From positions 3,212,915 to 3,276,914 of the forward strand of contig BCKC01000004.1 in assembly GCA_001600455.1 (NCBI GenBank): a stretch of DNA of 64,000 bases, read 5' to 3'. Within the stretch, counting starts at the first letter, position 1. Each line of letters starts with the position of its first letter. The DNA comes from Endocalyx cinctus. Its lineage: Eukaryota > Ascomycota > Sordariomycetes > Amphisphaeriales > Apiosporaceae. The position numbers and the translations under genes were made by a program. A model generated the notes under the pieces. That model had not been told where the DNA came from. It saw only the letters and a list, made by a program, of their open reading frames with translations, and searched no databases. Shown here in pieces: positions 10,337 to 21,500 of this stretch.

Positions 10337-12956
10337 ATGGATTTTGACGATCTTGATGGTGGCGGTTTTGGGGATGAGCAACCGCAGAAGCCTCGCGCTC
10401 TCCCAGATGATTTACCCAAATCCCTCGACGATCGCAAGAGAATACCGACAGACTTGGTACCAGAAACGGAGTTGTATGATGGATGGCAAGGTCCGTTCCT
10501 TTGAATATCTCTACGAGTGCTACGTACATTTATGCGTCCCGATACTCATTGATCATGACTTGTCTCTTAGGCCAATCGCAATTCCTGACCAGCCCGATGC
10601 TTGCAAAACCTCTCGAATTCAGCGAACTCACGCTTGATGATCCCAATTACGACCAGGATTTGACAAAGGGTATGCCCGATAGCGACACGCGACTAATGGA
10701 GATGCTTGCCGCTCAGGCGCAACATCACGGGGGTCAAAGCTTCGAGGACGCCGATGCCATCGCCGTAGACGAAAATCGACCGGATGAGGAGAAGAAGTCG
10801 ATATTACAAAAAGCCCTAAACATGGCCGCGAGCAATGGCGATCTGGAGCACGTAAAGAAAATATTAGGCGGCAAGGCGAGGGCCTTCGTCGATGTCAATG
10901 CCCAGGATGAAGACGGTACCCCGCCTCTCGTCTATGCGAGCTGTTTTGTCAGTTGCATCACCAAATAGGCACTTAACTATACGATTGCTAATACGCGATG
11001 AATAGGGTCACGAGAGCGTAGTGCAAGCGCTGGTGGACGCCGGCGTGGACGTCGACAAGCAAGATCGAAATCACTGGAGTGCTTTGATGTGGGCCATGAC
11101 GAATAGGCATAAGGGAATCGCCAAAGTCTTATTAGATAACGGGGCGTCTCCTGAGGCGAAGACATCTTCTGGTAGGACAGCTTTCGATTTCGTAGCGCCC
11201 GACAGCGAGATGTTGTTTTATCTACACGATAACGGGTACAATATCGGGAATGCTGGCGTTACGGATGATTTCTATAACCCAGGCTTTTCCCAAGACAGAT
11301 TCGAAGAAGAGATGGCCGAGAATGAGATACGTCGAAGAATGATGATGGATAGCGCTAGAGACCTCGAGGTAGACTTGGGAAATATGGGCATTGACGATCA
11401 GCCAGAGGCACGTTTTCCACACCACAATTTATCAAGTCTTATGTCACTGACTTCGACAGCCTATGGATGATTTCGAGGAAGAGCAACAAGAATTCGACTG
11501 GAGCCGTTGCCTGCATGACCAAATGTTTGTATTTCAGGAGAGTGAACTGGACAGGATACTCGATATTATCATCACGAACATGCAGCCTCAGCGGTCCCCA
11601 TCTCAGAAACCCGTACCAGCAAATATGATCTTCTTAAGCGCGCGGTATGCACATTACCATTCAAGCCCCGAGCTCCTTACAAAACTCTTGGATACTGCGC
11701 AAGATAAGATAAACTACGTCGTCGAAGAACACCAGTGGGATATGACCATACTTGCTTTCTGGATGTCGAATGCCACCCTGTTATTACATTATTTAAAAAA
11801 GGACGCCGGTCTAGTTGAAGCAACAACCGAGTTTCAGGCACAACTAGCCGAACTTATCAACGAGATATTCATCTTAATTGTCAGAGATGCTGAGAGACGG
11901 TTAGACAAGGTGTTAGATTCGGCCATGCTTGATCACGAGACTATTCCCGGCCTTGAAGACGTCACTTTCCAACACGAGTGGAAAATATTCAAACGGAAGA
12001 AAGAGGTAAAAGCAGAGCCTATGGAAAAGCGGTTTCGGCCCCCTTCGCCCAAGCAGCGTGCTAAGCCTGCTCCTCGGAATGTAACATCGCTCCTATCGTC
12101 GACATTGTTCGTCCTTGACCTATACGACATTCACTCCGTCATCACATCACAAATCGTATCACAACTTCTTTATTGGATAGGTGCCGAACTCTTCAACCGA
12201 GTTATGGGCAATCGTAAGTACTTAGCGAGAACAAAAGCCATGCAAATCCGGATGAATGTTTCCGTCTTGGAAGATTGGGCGAGAAGTAACAACCGCAAAC
12301 CCGAGCACTACGAGCATGGCGAAACGGTTTCAAGCGGAGAAACGACCATGGAAGCCGCTCGGAGACATTTGGCTCCTATTGTCCAACTCCTCCAGTGGTT
12401 ACAATGCTTCTCTTCACTAGACCCGGATGACCTAGAGGCTTTAGTTGGAACTCTTCAGCAATTGAAACGGTTGAGTCCTCAGCAATTAATATATGCGGCC
12501 AAATATTATCGCCCGGAGGTCGGTGAGAAAGGATTACCAAAAAGCGCTCTGAAATACCTGGAGGCGATACAAAAAGAAGCGGCCTTGAGAAGGGACCGGA
12601 GGAGAACTATATCTCCACCACCTAGCGCTCCGTCAACACCCGTTAAAAATAAGTCGAACGGCAGGGATGCGGAACCAATGAGCAGTGCGCAAGGCACACC
12701 AAACCCAGATTGGGATGAAGAAGACGACATGCCGGAGGGTATCAACTTTGACCCATCTGTCATGCTCCCGTTCTGTCTCCCTTCCGTCACGGACATGCTC
12801 ATATCTTACGGGGCCGGCTTCGGTGGACTCAACCGAGAGCGGGAGCGAAAGTACATCCCAACGATCCCACCAGAGTTTCTAGAAAAGCTGGAAGTCAGCG
12901 GTAACTCTAATCGACCAATGTTCGGCGAAAAGGATTGGGAGAACGAGGAGGTATAG
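10337..12956 (+). CDS. Ankyrin-repeat and DIL-domain protein (809 aa)
   Basis: Four exons: 10337-10490, 10571-10947, 11006-11407 and 11460-12956. The first two introns are GT-AG (80 and 58 bp). The third only keeps the frame as a 52-bp GC-AG intron (GAG|GCACGT ... CACTGACTTCGACAG|CCT). After an acidic N-terminus, ankyrin repeats span about residues 130-250 (AASNGDLEHVKKIL, TPPLVYASCFGHESVVQALVDAG, HWSALMWAMTNRHKGIAKVLLDNGA). A DIL (dilute) domain, the globular fold at the tail of class V myosins, covers roughly 370-690 (MTILAFWMSNATLLLHYLKK, then YWIGAELFNRVMGN). A Ser/Pro-rich linker and a short conserved C-terminus follow. No myosin motor is present. Fungal proteins with this pairing are known; a cargo-adaptor or trafficking role is inference. 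ATG 10337 has a good context (AACCATGG). Confidence 0.88.
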
Positions 12957-15900
12957 GGCGCCAGGTATCCTCGCTCGAAGGGAGTTTTGAGAATAATTCT
13001 ATGATCGGTCTATCTCTTCGAAAACTTCTGACATCACAATGCATCAATCAAAGTTTTGCATTATTTGCAGCGATTCCCCTCCAGTCATGAATGTATCAAT
13101 ATTTATTATCAAGGATCAATTAGCGAACCTACATTCATACATGCAGAGAGGGATGGGTATCAAAAGCTGGGGAAGAAGGTGTGGCAATTTGAAAAATGGC
13201 GCTTGATAGGTCGTTTTATACAATAGACATAATGAAAGGGGCGGGATTTCCTCTCACATAAAGACTTAATTAAATTACAATCTATATTATCGCCATCACG
13301 CTTGCATCAAATACAAGAAGTTGGAATAAATACCAAAAGTTAGAGGAAGCTCTATAATCATAATCTAATTACAATGATGGGAACATGCTTTTCATGTGAG
13401 TGGTTCGCTATATCATGGTCGGTTATTGCAATAAACATCAGATCGAACTCCATGGGTTTGGAAATTGTTTCTCCTTGTTTTTTTTTTAGCTGGTTCCCAT
13501 TTAGAGAATACACCCAACCTGGAAATATAAGACATTGGTGCATCCAAACTTAGCAACTAAAGCCAGTTTTCCGGGCTCAGGACCCGATAGGAAAGACAGA
13601 TTCGCGGCCCTAGGTAATTCTGAGACTCTCAAGAACCCGGGTGAGCTGGTTAAATACCCAAGCTATATTGCGACTATTATTTTGGAACGTGCCGGAGACA
13701 GTCGCCCGCGCTGGCCACTCGATTGATTATCTTTGTGGGGATTTCGGGAAGTGATGGGATGGTGTGGTGTATCAGTTCCTTCATTCACCACATCTGTATA
13801 TTTTATCCCATTTCGACTCAGTGAGGACTCCACACTTTGAATCGAACGTCAACTCAGTGGTCGAATGAATGACAATCAATGATAGTACTACTATGAAAAC
13901 ATCGCACGGTAAGATAGGGCCGAAAGAAACATTTTCTTTGTTTTCTTTTTGGTCACGACCTCGGAGAATACTTGTTCAATTCACCTCTTTCTCCCTAGTC
14001 TACAATTACGATGTTGGGGGCAGTCTTCCGCTCCAGAGATAGCCATCCCGGCAGTCGATCCTCATGTATCCAATGGCGGGGTCATGAGGGGCAAAAGGGA
14101 GAGTGAGTGCCTTGGGGTTTTGGATGGATTTTTTGGTCTTCTCGTTACTAGTACGAATTGCCGAAATAGGAAAGTTGCCAGAAACGAGTTCTGTTTTACC
14201 TCCAATTGTGTCTTCAGGAATGTGTGGAGTGACCACGCGCGCGAGCACGCATAAGACTGACTAGCTTGATAACAGGGGGGAAGAGAAGTTGATAAAAGAA
14301 AAAAAAAGATAACTTCATCTTACCTTACTAATGTGAATTAGTTTTCCAAGGTCAAGAGAAACGTTACGGGCCATCGGGAGTCATGTCCTGAGCTTTATCC
14401 TAGACATATGTAATAACGGTGGGGGGGGAGTTGTTGTGCCGTGACTAGAGAAATATGTCACCGGCAGTAGTTGGAATGTCTACTCTTAACTACTATGTAG
14501 GTAGTGGCATGTATATTGCTTGCGCGGGGAACCGTTTGAAATTGATGTTCCGTTTAAGTGGAAGATCTTTCATGTATTGTGGGACTCCTTTGAGCAACGA
14601 GACAAACTTTATTTAGATCTAGAGAATTCCCAGCTTGGGGCGGGGAGTAGGAAAATAGTCAGACGAAAGAAAGAAAGACGAAAAGAGAGGAAGAAAAAAA
14701 AGACCGCATGCGCACTAATCTATTGAAAATCCCTCTATGTTGTGCTATAGGAGATCGGGCAAGCCGTACGTAGCATGCACTTGCTGACCATCGGACTACA
14801 ATTTTATAGACTTATCGAGTCAAGAACGGAGAGAGAGAAAACAATAAAAGAAAAAGAGGACATGTATATGCCAGGATTTCCTTTTCGAAACTGCATAATA
14901 ATCCTGAGACCTCCGAAAGCAAGAATAAGGAATGATACGTAACACTAAGCTGAAGTAGAATATTGCCGACTAACTTGGCCAATAGTCCAGGAGAAGCTGG
15001 ATTTATCACCCCGCCAATTGGATGAAATGGGTGGTTAACTTACTAAGTAGATCATGATGCCATGTCCATGGCTCTTCTCGACGCCTCTGGCATGCTAGTA
15101 AGATCAGGATGTGACCTATCATGTTTACAGGACCAGATCCTTGGACATGTCACAGCATTCGGCTAGATGGACCCTGGTAAAATGGGAAGACATAGGGAAG
15201 AAGGTTTAAAAAAAAAAATGATAATTAACTGTCCTCATAAGAATATGCCACTTTGTATTATAAAAATGTAGGCCTCGTCATAAAAGCTGATCGGGAATAT
15301 AGATATGTACTGTAGAGGTCATCCTAGTTTTAGTCCTACCTAGTCCATCATTCCCCCTCAAAAAATTATCGAGTCAATGAGGGCTCGATCTATCCGATCT
15401 TTGAAGGTCTAGAAACAACATTCCCGACTCATTCTAGCTTAACTATCCACATATATAGTCCATATTATATAGTCGAGTAGCCGATTCTGCCTCCAGTCGA
15501 TTCCGAGCGGGAGATGCTTTAAGTGCTATGTGCCACACTCTTTTTGTGCTTCCCAAGGCCAGCGTGATCTTATTTCCTTCCATACTAAGCTGTTTATTTT
15601 CGTTCTTACCAAACAGTCTCGAAGCTGTGAAACATTGATCATTAAGCACCCACTCTACCTATTACTCACAACTTAGCTGAACGCTGGCGAGAACCTTTTG
15701 CTTCGATAAATACAATTCAACTACGTCGCAACTCTTACAATTGAGAAAAAAAGGAAGAAGAGAACTAAGCTGGAGGAACCAAATTCTCCACAGACTCGAC
15801 AGGTCTTATCGAGCCGTACTTGGATCCTGCTTACTTTCTTTTTTTTTCGACAGCCTACCGGGAGGACAGCCTTGTCTCATGTAACCGGATGTACGGCCAG

Positions 15901-15965
15901 TATTTAAATTTCACAGTTACCCGACATTCAACAATTTAAAAACTTCAGAGTACATATTTGTCAAA
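12957..15965. other. Intergenic region (3 kb)
   Basis: No supported gene. Short open frames at 13535-13726, 13949-14254 and 15443-15649 lack homologous motifs, splice partners or convincing codon bias. The segment holds the 3' end of the DIL gene and the promoter of the TBC gene. Near 13560-13640 the DNA is more GC-rich than its surroundings and could be a decayed coding remnant, but I cannot identify it. Confidence 0.5.
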
Positions 15966-18900
15966 ATGTATCAAGTTCCGGCAGATGTTGGTCAGTGGAG
16001 ATTTACGGAGGCACCTAAGAAGCATACCAGCGTTCGCCACAGGAACCGGCCGGTAACGACGATGGCACCACCCAGAGACGATTCGACGCTCGTTGCCTTA
16101 CGATATGACGAGACTCAAGAAGCGGAGCCTCCCATTCCTCTGCCACCACCACGTTCTCCCTTACGTTTAGCACCGAGACCTAGTTCGGCCGTGCTGCCCA
16201 CCAATAAGCCAGCGAGAGTACCACCTCCTCGGCCTCCCCCACCGACGGAGCAGCACCCGGCTTTGAGGACGATTACCAGCCCACCCAAAACGAAGGAGAC
16301 GAGCGTCAGGTTTCACACGCCGTCGGATTCGACCTCGTCCGCCTACACTTACTACTACTACGACAGTGAAGGGCAGACGGATGACGAGGAAGTCGGGGAG
16401 GATCCATTCGCGTACGAGAAGATGGACAAAGTAACACCCCTGCAGCTAGCTGATAAGAGATCGGTATCACCTTCAATCTACTCCGAACCGGACGTTCGCG
16501 TGAGCGGATCTTACAGCAGGTTCAGCGATTCATCCTTAGAGTCCCAATTAGACTCTCCGGGACTTTCAGACGGGAATACCGTCTCGACAGGATCACCTAG
16601 GACACCACCTCCTCAATTCTCGAAAAGATTTGCGAGATCGTTCAGTCTCCGATCTAAAAGTTCGTCTTCGTCAAAATCCAACGAGAATAATATGAATAAA
16701 AAGTCATCTCTCAAAAGACTAAGGAAGAAATCCCTATTTTTAAGTGGGATTGGCAATAATAAAGAATTATCATTATCAGATGATATGGACGGAGATGTCC
16801 AGGAGCTAGAGAACGCTGATAATGATTACCCTGATCCGGTAACTAGCCCTCTTAATAATTCTCCACTAAATCCCACTACTGCAGTGAACAACCCACCCTT
16901 AAACCCCTTAAAACCACTACAAAAACGGCTAAAACAGCCTAACAAGTCCCCTAACAAGTCCCCTAACAAGTCTCCTATAAGTTTAACGCCTAGCGGTGGT
17001 CTAACCTTATTTCCCTACGCCTCCTATACTTCTGCATCACATTCCAAAGATAAAGCAAGAGATAAAGCAGATAAAGTTGGAGTCAATAAAAAACAAAAAC
17101 ACCCCTCGGAAAAATCTCCAATTATCTCTACCAATATACCCACCGAGAAATTACTGGAGGATGATTTTATGACCCAACTCTCCTTTTCCCTACGTGGCAG
17201 TCTTCTTTTTGGTGGTAAGCGCACACGTAAAGCCAAGATGGCAGATAACGAGGTTTCCGTCGAAAAATCTACACGACCTCGCGCTTTCCCTCTCGTACCT
17301 CATTCTTCTTCTTCTTCTGTCTCTACTTCCGTCAAAACATCCCAACAAGATCCTTATTCCCCTTCCGAAGAAAAAGAGACGCGCCATGTACGAGAAGATA
17401 TCGTCGAAAACGATATGGCCACCGTGTCTGACAACGCCGCCGATGCGCAGACCGTCTCTATAACCGACGGCGCGAGCACGCCTCGCGTCCTACCCAGCAT
17501 TCGCGTCATTTCTGCAGAGGCCGAGAAGGAATCTCAAAAGGTGAGATCACTCTATGAACCCGGGGATGGTCTCAGTTGGGAAGAAGGTCGAGGTCGTCGA
17601 TCATCGCGTGATGACGATACCGAGCCTATGAGAGAAGTCTCTGCAGATGACGAGGATGAGCACGACTCGTACGGTTTTCCTTGACTACCCATCCACCACA
17701 ACCTTTTTTTTTTTTTTTACGTTGAATCATCATACTAACATTTCCCTTTTCTTTTCTCCGTTAGAATAACAAAAGACCAACCACCTGGACCCCTTACTCA
17801 AACCTCGGATACTACGCCGTCGCCTGCGCAACCCGATAACCCCCAACGCGTAGATCCGCGTGAGCTCGCGGGAGGGATTGAGGATTGGGAAGGTGTTGAC
17901 GGCGAAGATGTCGACCGCTACGGCTTCATCGTACCTCGTCGGATTGATTCCAGACCTGCCACGAGCGATAATGCATCCGTGAAATTCTCGCCGCGCAAGA
18001 GGAGAAACGTCTTGGTCAAAAGAGACGCGGCTATACATTCGTTAAGAATACAGAGCGATCTAGGTAGATCGTTATCGACTCATTCGCTGCAAGACACGAC
18101 TTCGATCCATACCACGGCCTCGCGCCGTTCCACTCGTTCAACCATACGCCAAGCTAGCAACAGGCTACCACATAATAGGGATAGGAGAAGGATAGACGAG
18201 GCTGGCGATATTCTGTCCGCTATACCCGGCTTGACCCTCGCAGACGACGAGTCAGCTCAGAGGATAGCGGTCGAATTGAAAGAGAAGGAGATTCAACGGT
18301 CGGAGAAGTGGAGAAAGATGGCAACAATAGTGAAACCTGGCTCCGATGGACAGGGCATGATTTTTGAATTTGACCTTAAGCATCCAAAGATCGTATCGCG
18401 GACGTGGAAGGGCATTCCCGACCGCTGGCGTGCCGCCGCTTGGTACTCGTTCCTAGCGTCGAGTGCAAAGGCCAACGAAGATACTTTCGCGACGGATGAA
18501 CAAATCAAGGCAGATTTCCATCGCCTCCTTGAGGAGGCATCACCGGACGACACGCAGATCGATCTGGATGTTCCCAGAACTATCAATCAACACATCATGT
18601 TTCGAAGGCGATACCGTGGAGGTCAGCGTCTTCTCTTCAGGGTCTTGCATAGCTTGTCTCTTTATTTTCCCGAAACAGGTTATGTTCAAGGCATGGCGCC
18701 ATTAGCTACAACGTTGCTAAGCTACTACGACGAAGACACCTGCTTCGTAATGCTTGTTAGGCTTTGGCAACACCGTGGCCTCAACCGAATTTACCAATCC
18801 GGCTTTGTGGAATTGATGGACACTTTGAAAGACTTCGAAACGTACTGGCTAGGCCGTACTAACGTCGCTAAGAAACTGGTAAGTCTTGCTAAATCTTCTT

Positions 18901-19321
18901 TTCCAAGTTATCGTTTGAATATTCAGCGGCTAACGTGTTGCAGACTGAACTGTGTATTGATCCAACTGCATATGCTACCCGCTGGTATTTGACGTTGTTC
19001 AATCTTTCAATACCCTTCGCCGTCCAACTCAGGGTGTGGGATGTTTTCATGCTGCTCGGCTCATCCCCTCCGGTACGGGATGTGGGTGATCAAACAACAA
19101 ACAATAGCATCAATCACATGTCATCGCAGGGATTTGAGATCCTACACGCGACGAGTCTTGCAATCATAGATATATTACAGGACATCCTTCTTGACTCGGA
19201 CTTTGAGAATGCCATGAGGGCTCTTACCTCGTGGGTTCCTATCAAGGACGAGCGGCGTTTTCTTGAAATCGTACAAATCGAGTGGAAACGCCATCAGAGT
19301 AAACACAAGAAGAAGGCCTAG
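15966..19321 (+). CDS. TBC-domain Rab GTPase-activating protein (1064 aa)
   Basis: Exons 15966-17668, 17765-18878 and 18944-19321 join in frame (donors GTACGG and GTAAGT; acceptors CCGTTAG and TTGCAG). The first 570 or so residues are disordered and rich in Ser/Pro: polyproline stretches, a Ser-rich SLRSKSSSSSKS, and a threefold NKSP repeat from a 12-bp DNA repeat near 16939-16977. The TBC domain begins about residue 780 (WKGIPDRWR). It has both catalytic fingers: Arg839 in IDLDVPRT and Gln876 in GYVQGM. The enzyme should therefore be able to stimulate GTP hydrolysis on a Rab. The domain ends near residue 1000, followed by a short basic tail (KRHQSKHKKKA). The Rab partner cannot be told. ATG 15966 (CAAAATGT) is taken as start; ATG 16062 in the same frame is an alternative. 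Confidence 0.9.
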
Positions 19322-20462
19322 AAAACTAAGCTTCGTACGGGAGCACCCGTTCGTCCACTTCCGAGCCCTGCGCTATTATTCTATCCACTAATGAGCTGAG
19401 CCTCCTTACGCATAATATTCCATTCACGTCCTTTATCTTATATTACCATTCACATTATCGCTCAGGCCGCGACGGGGTATCTCCTTTTCTTTTTTTTATA
19501 CTATTTTGCTATAACTTCTTGCTTCCACCATATCCTTAAAACAGGTGGATTTCTTATGTTCTCAAAAGCGCGGTGTAAGGTATGGGAGGAGACCTCATTG
19601 ACTGAGACAGTTTTTTTGTTCTTTTTTTTTGTTCTCTTATTTTATGCACTTTATATACCCGCTACGCCTTGGACGATGATACTTCTATATTTTACTCTAT
19701 TCAACAACTGAGAAAGCTTCTAGGAGAGGAGGGTGGTGGGCTTAAAAGCCGAGAAAAATTACTTAATAAATAAATACAAAATGCTTATCCAAGTCTTAGC
19801 TCGAGGGTTGTGTCATGACAGCTGGATACTGGTTAGATAGGGGTATTAGAAGATAATAAATCGCTACGGAATACAGAACGCAATTATATATAATTAGTAG
19901 AGCTGAGCCAAGTCGTCAAGTCATTTGGTCGTCAGGTCGTGTGAGATCCCTTGAAAACGGAATAATACGGATAGATCCATATTATCTCAATATGTACTCT
20001 GTACCTATTTATAATTTGACTAATTGAAACAACCCATGCTACCATATTTACTCATCATTGTTGCATCTTGGCGATACCGACCAGCCCGACGTCTTCCTAG
20101 TTACACTAATAATAGTATTTGGTTACTATAATTGAGCCATCTGCTCTCTTCTTCCATTCACCTTTTTTTCTTGGCTTTTTTATAGTCCAATGCGTTTATA
20201 TACGTTAGGCTGCTAACATGACCTGACATATAACATATATAAAACCAGCATTGAGGGGACTCGGCTGAGACTCGCGCTGCCTCCTCCCTAATTTACGCCA
20301 TTAATATCATCGTTTTAACGTCGATTTCCCTAGCACGAAAGAAACCTAACTTAACCTAACCTAGTCTACACGTCGCGAGAACCTCTTTTTCTAGTTCTCT
20401 CCCTTCCTCTTCCCTCTCTATATATCGTGTATCAGGTTCGGGAGGGAAAAAAAGAAACAAAA
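19322..20462. other. Intergenic region
   Basis: AT-rich DNA with T-runs near 19488-19500 and 19610-19632. It contains the TBC gene 3' end, then a CT-rich segment (20395-20420) just before the next start codon, a usual fungal core-promoter feature. No gene is seen. Confidence 0.6.
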
Positions 20463-21500
20463 ATGACAGATCGACCTTCCGAGCCGACAACGATCGCGGA
20501 ACAATCCCCGCCAGGGCCAACGTTAGAAGCGACGACGACTACCGCCGCCGTCCCCACCCTCGGATCCGCACCCCCACCAATAACTTCATTGGCCGCGGCT
20601 CCACGAATTGATATAGGAGATATACCAGGGCCGACAAACGGCGCCGCGCCCGCGACCACGACCACGACAGCGGGGCCCCAAGCGGACGAACTGCCTCCGT
20701 ACTCGCGACGCGATCCCGGGCACGGCAACGACGGGCCCATCAACCGACAATTCCCGCCCTCCTTCTGCGTCTACAAGGAACCGAACTGGACGCAGAGGCA
20801 CTGGGCGATAGGGGAGGAAGATGCGCCGCAGCAGCAGCAGCAGACGCACGATCCGAACGCCCACCAACGTTCCCCGGCCCGGAACCCCTTGTACGCGGTG
20901 ACGCTGCACGCCGAATGGACGGAGGAGGCGGACATCGTGCTGCACAACGGGCCCGCCGAGAACTCTCCCCCCTTGGCGACGGCGGAGAACGTGACCCTCA
21001 GCCGCCACGCGATCATCACGCTCCCGCCCTTACCCGGCGTCGGCCGGCAGGGAAACCGGTCGGTCGGGGGCGGGGCGGAGGAGAAGCTCGAGTCTAAGGG
21101 GCTCTTCGGGCGGGGCGCCCAGGTCTTCTCGATCGAGACGGGCCCGGCCCTGCGGCGGGAGACGTTCGAGTGGAGGCACAGCAAATCCCTCGGCGAGATC
21201 GCGGCCCTCGGCGGAAAACTTCAGGGGTGGAAGCTCGTGCGCTCGGCGACGGACGCGCCGGGCGGGATGACGGTCGACGGCGCGACGTTCGTCGGCGGGG
21301 GGCCCACGACGAGCGACGGGAAAGAGGTCGTCGCGGTGTGGGCTTGGATGGACGGGCCGGGGAATTGGTCCAAGTTTATCCGGTTCAAGTTCCTCGGAAG
21401 CGGCGCTAACGGCGCGCTGGGCGAGAGGTGGGCCGTCATGACGGTCGTGACGGCGTTGAGGATTTGGGATAGCGAGAGGAATAAGCAGTTGGCGACTTGA
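20463..21500 (+). CDS. GC-rich single-exon gene, possible tubby C-terminal-like/LURP-type fold (345 aa)
   Basis: One uninterrupted frame from ATG 20463 (AAAAATGA) to TGA at 21498-21500. The first 95 residues are low-complexity (Pro/Thr/Ala-rich, ending in DELPPYSRRD). The rest alternates short hydrophobic strands with glycines: SFCVYKEPNWTQRHWAIGE, PLYAVTLHAEW, DIVLHNGP, an FEWRHS segment, GWKLVR, WSKFIRFKFLG, and a C-terminal hydrophobic helix (WAVMTVVTALRIWD). That order, many strands around a final helix, resembles tubby C-terminal-like (LURP-one/scramblase) proteins common in fungi. This is pattern recognition, not a proven match. Gln-rich residues interrupt an early loop. The gene is far more GC-rich than its flanks. 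Function unknown. Confidence 0.7.
   Translation: MTDRPSEPTTIAEQSPPGPTLEATTTTAAVPTLGSAPPPITSLAAAPRIDIGDIPGPTNGAAPATTTTTAGPQADELPPYSRRDPGHGNDGPINRQFPPSFCVYKEPNWTQRHWAIGEEDAPQQQQQTHDPNAHQRSPARNPLYAVTLHAEWTEEADIVLHNGPAENSPPLATAENVTLSRHAIITLPPLPGVGRQGNRSVGGGAEEKLESKGLFGRGAQVFSIETGPALRRETFEWRHSKSLGEIAALGGKLQGWKLVRSATDAPGGMTVDGATFVGGGPTTSDGKEVVAVWAWMDGPGNWSKFIRFKFLGSGANGALGERWAVMTVVTALRIWDSERNKQLAT

Noticed and set aside
13535..13726. 63-residue plus-strand frame in a locally GC-richer patch
   Set aside because: It was considered as a gene relic, but no family, intron signal or second exon could be found.
20432..21439. Long antisense and alternative-frame open frames within the 20463 gene
   Set aside because: High GC content lengthens all frames; only the frame from 20463 has a plausible protein pattern and good start context.
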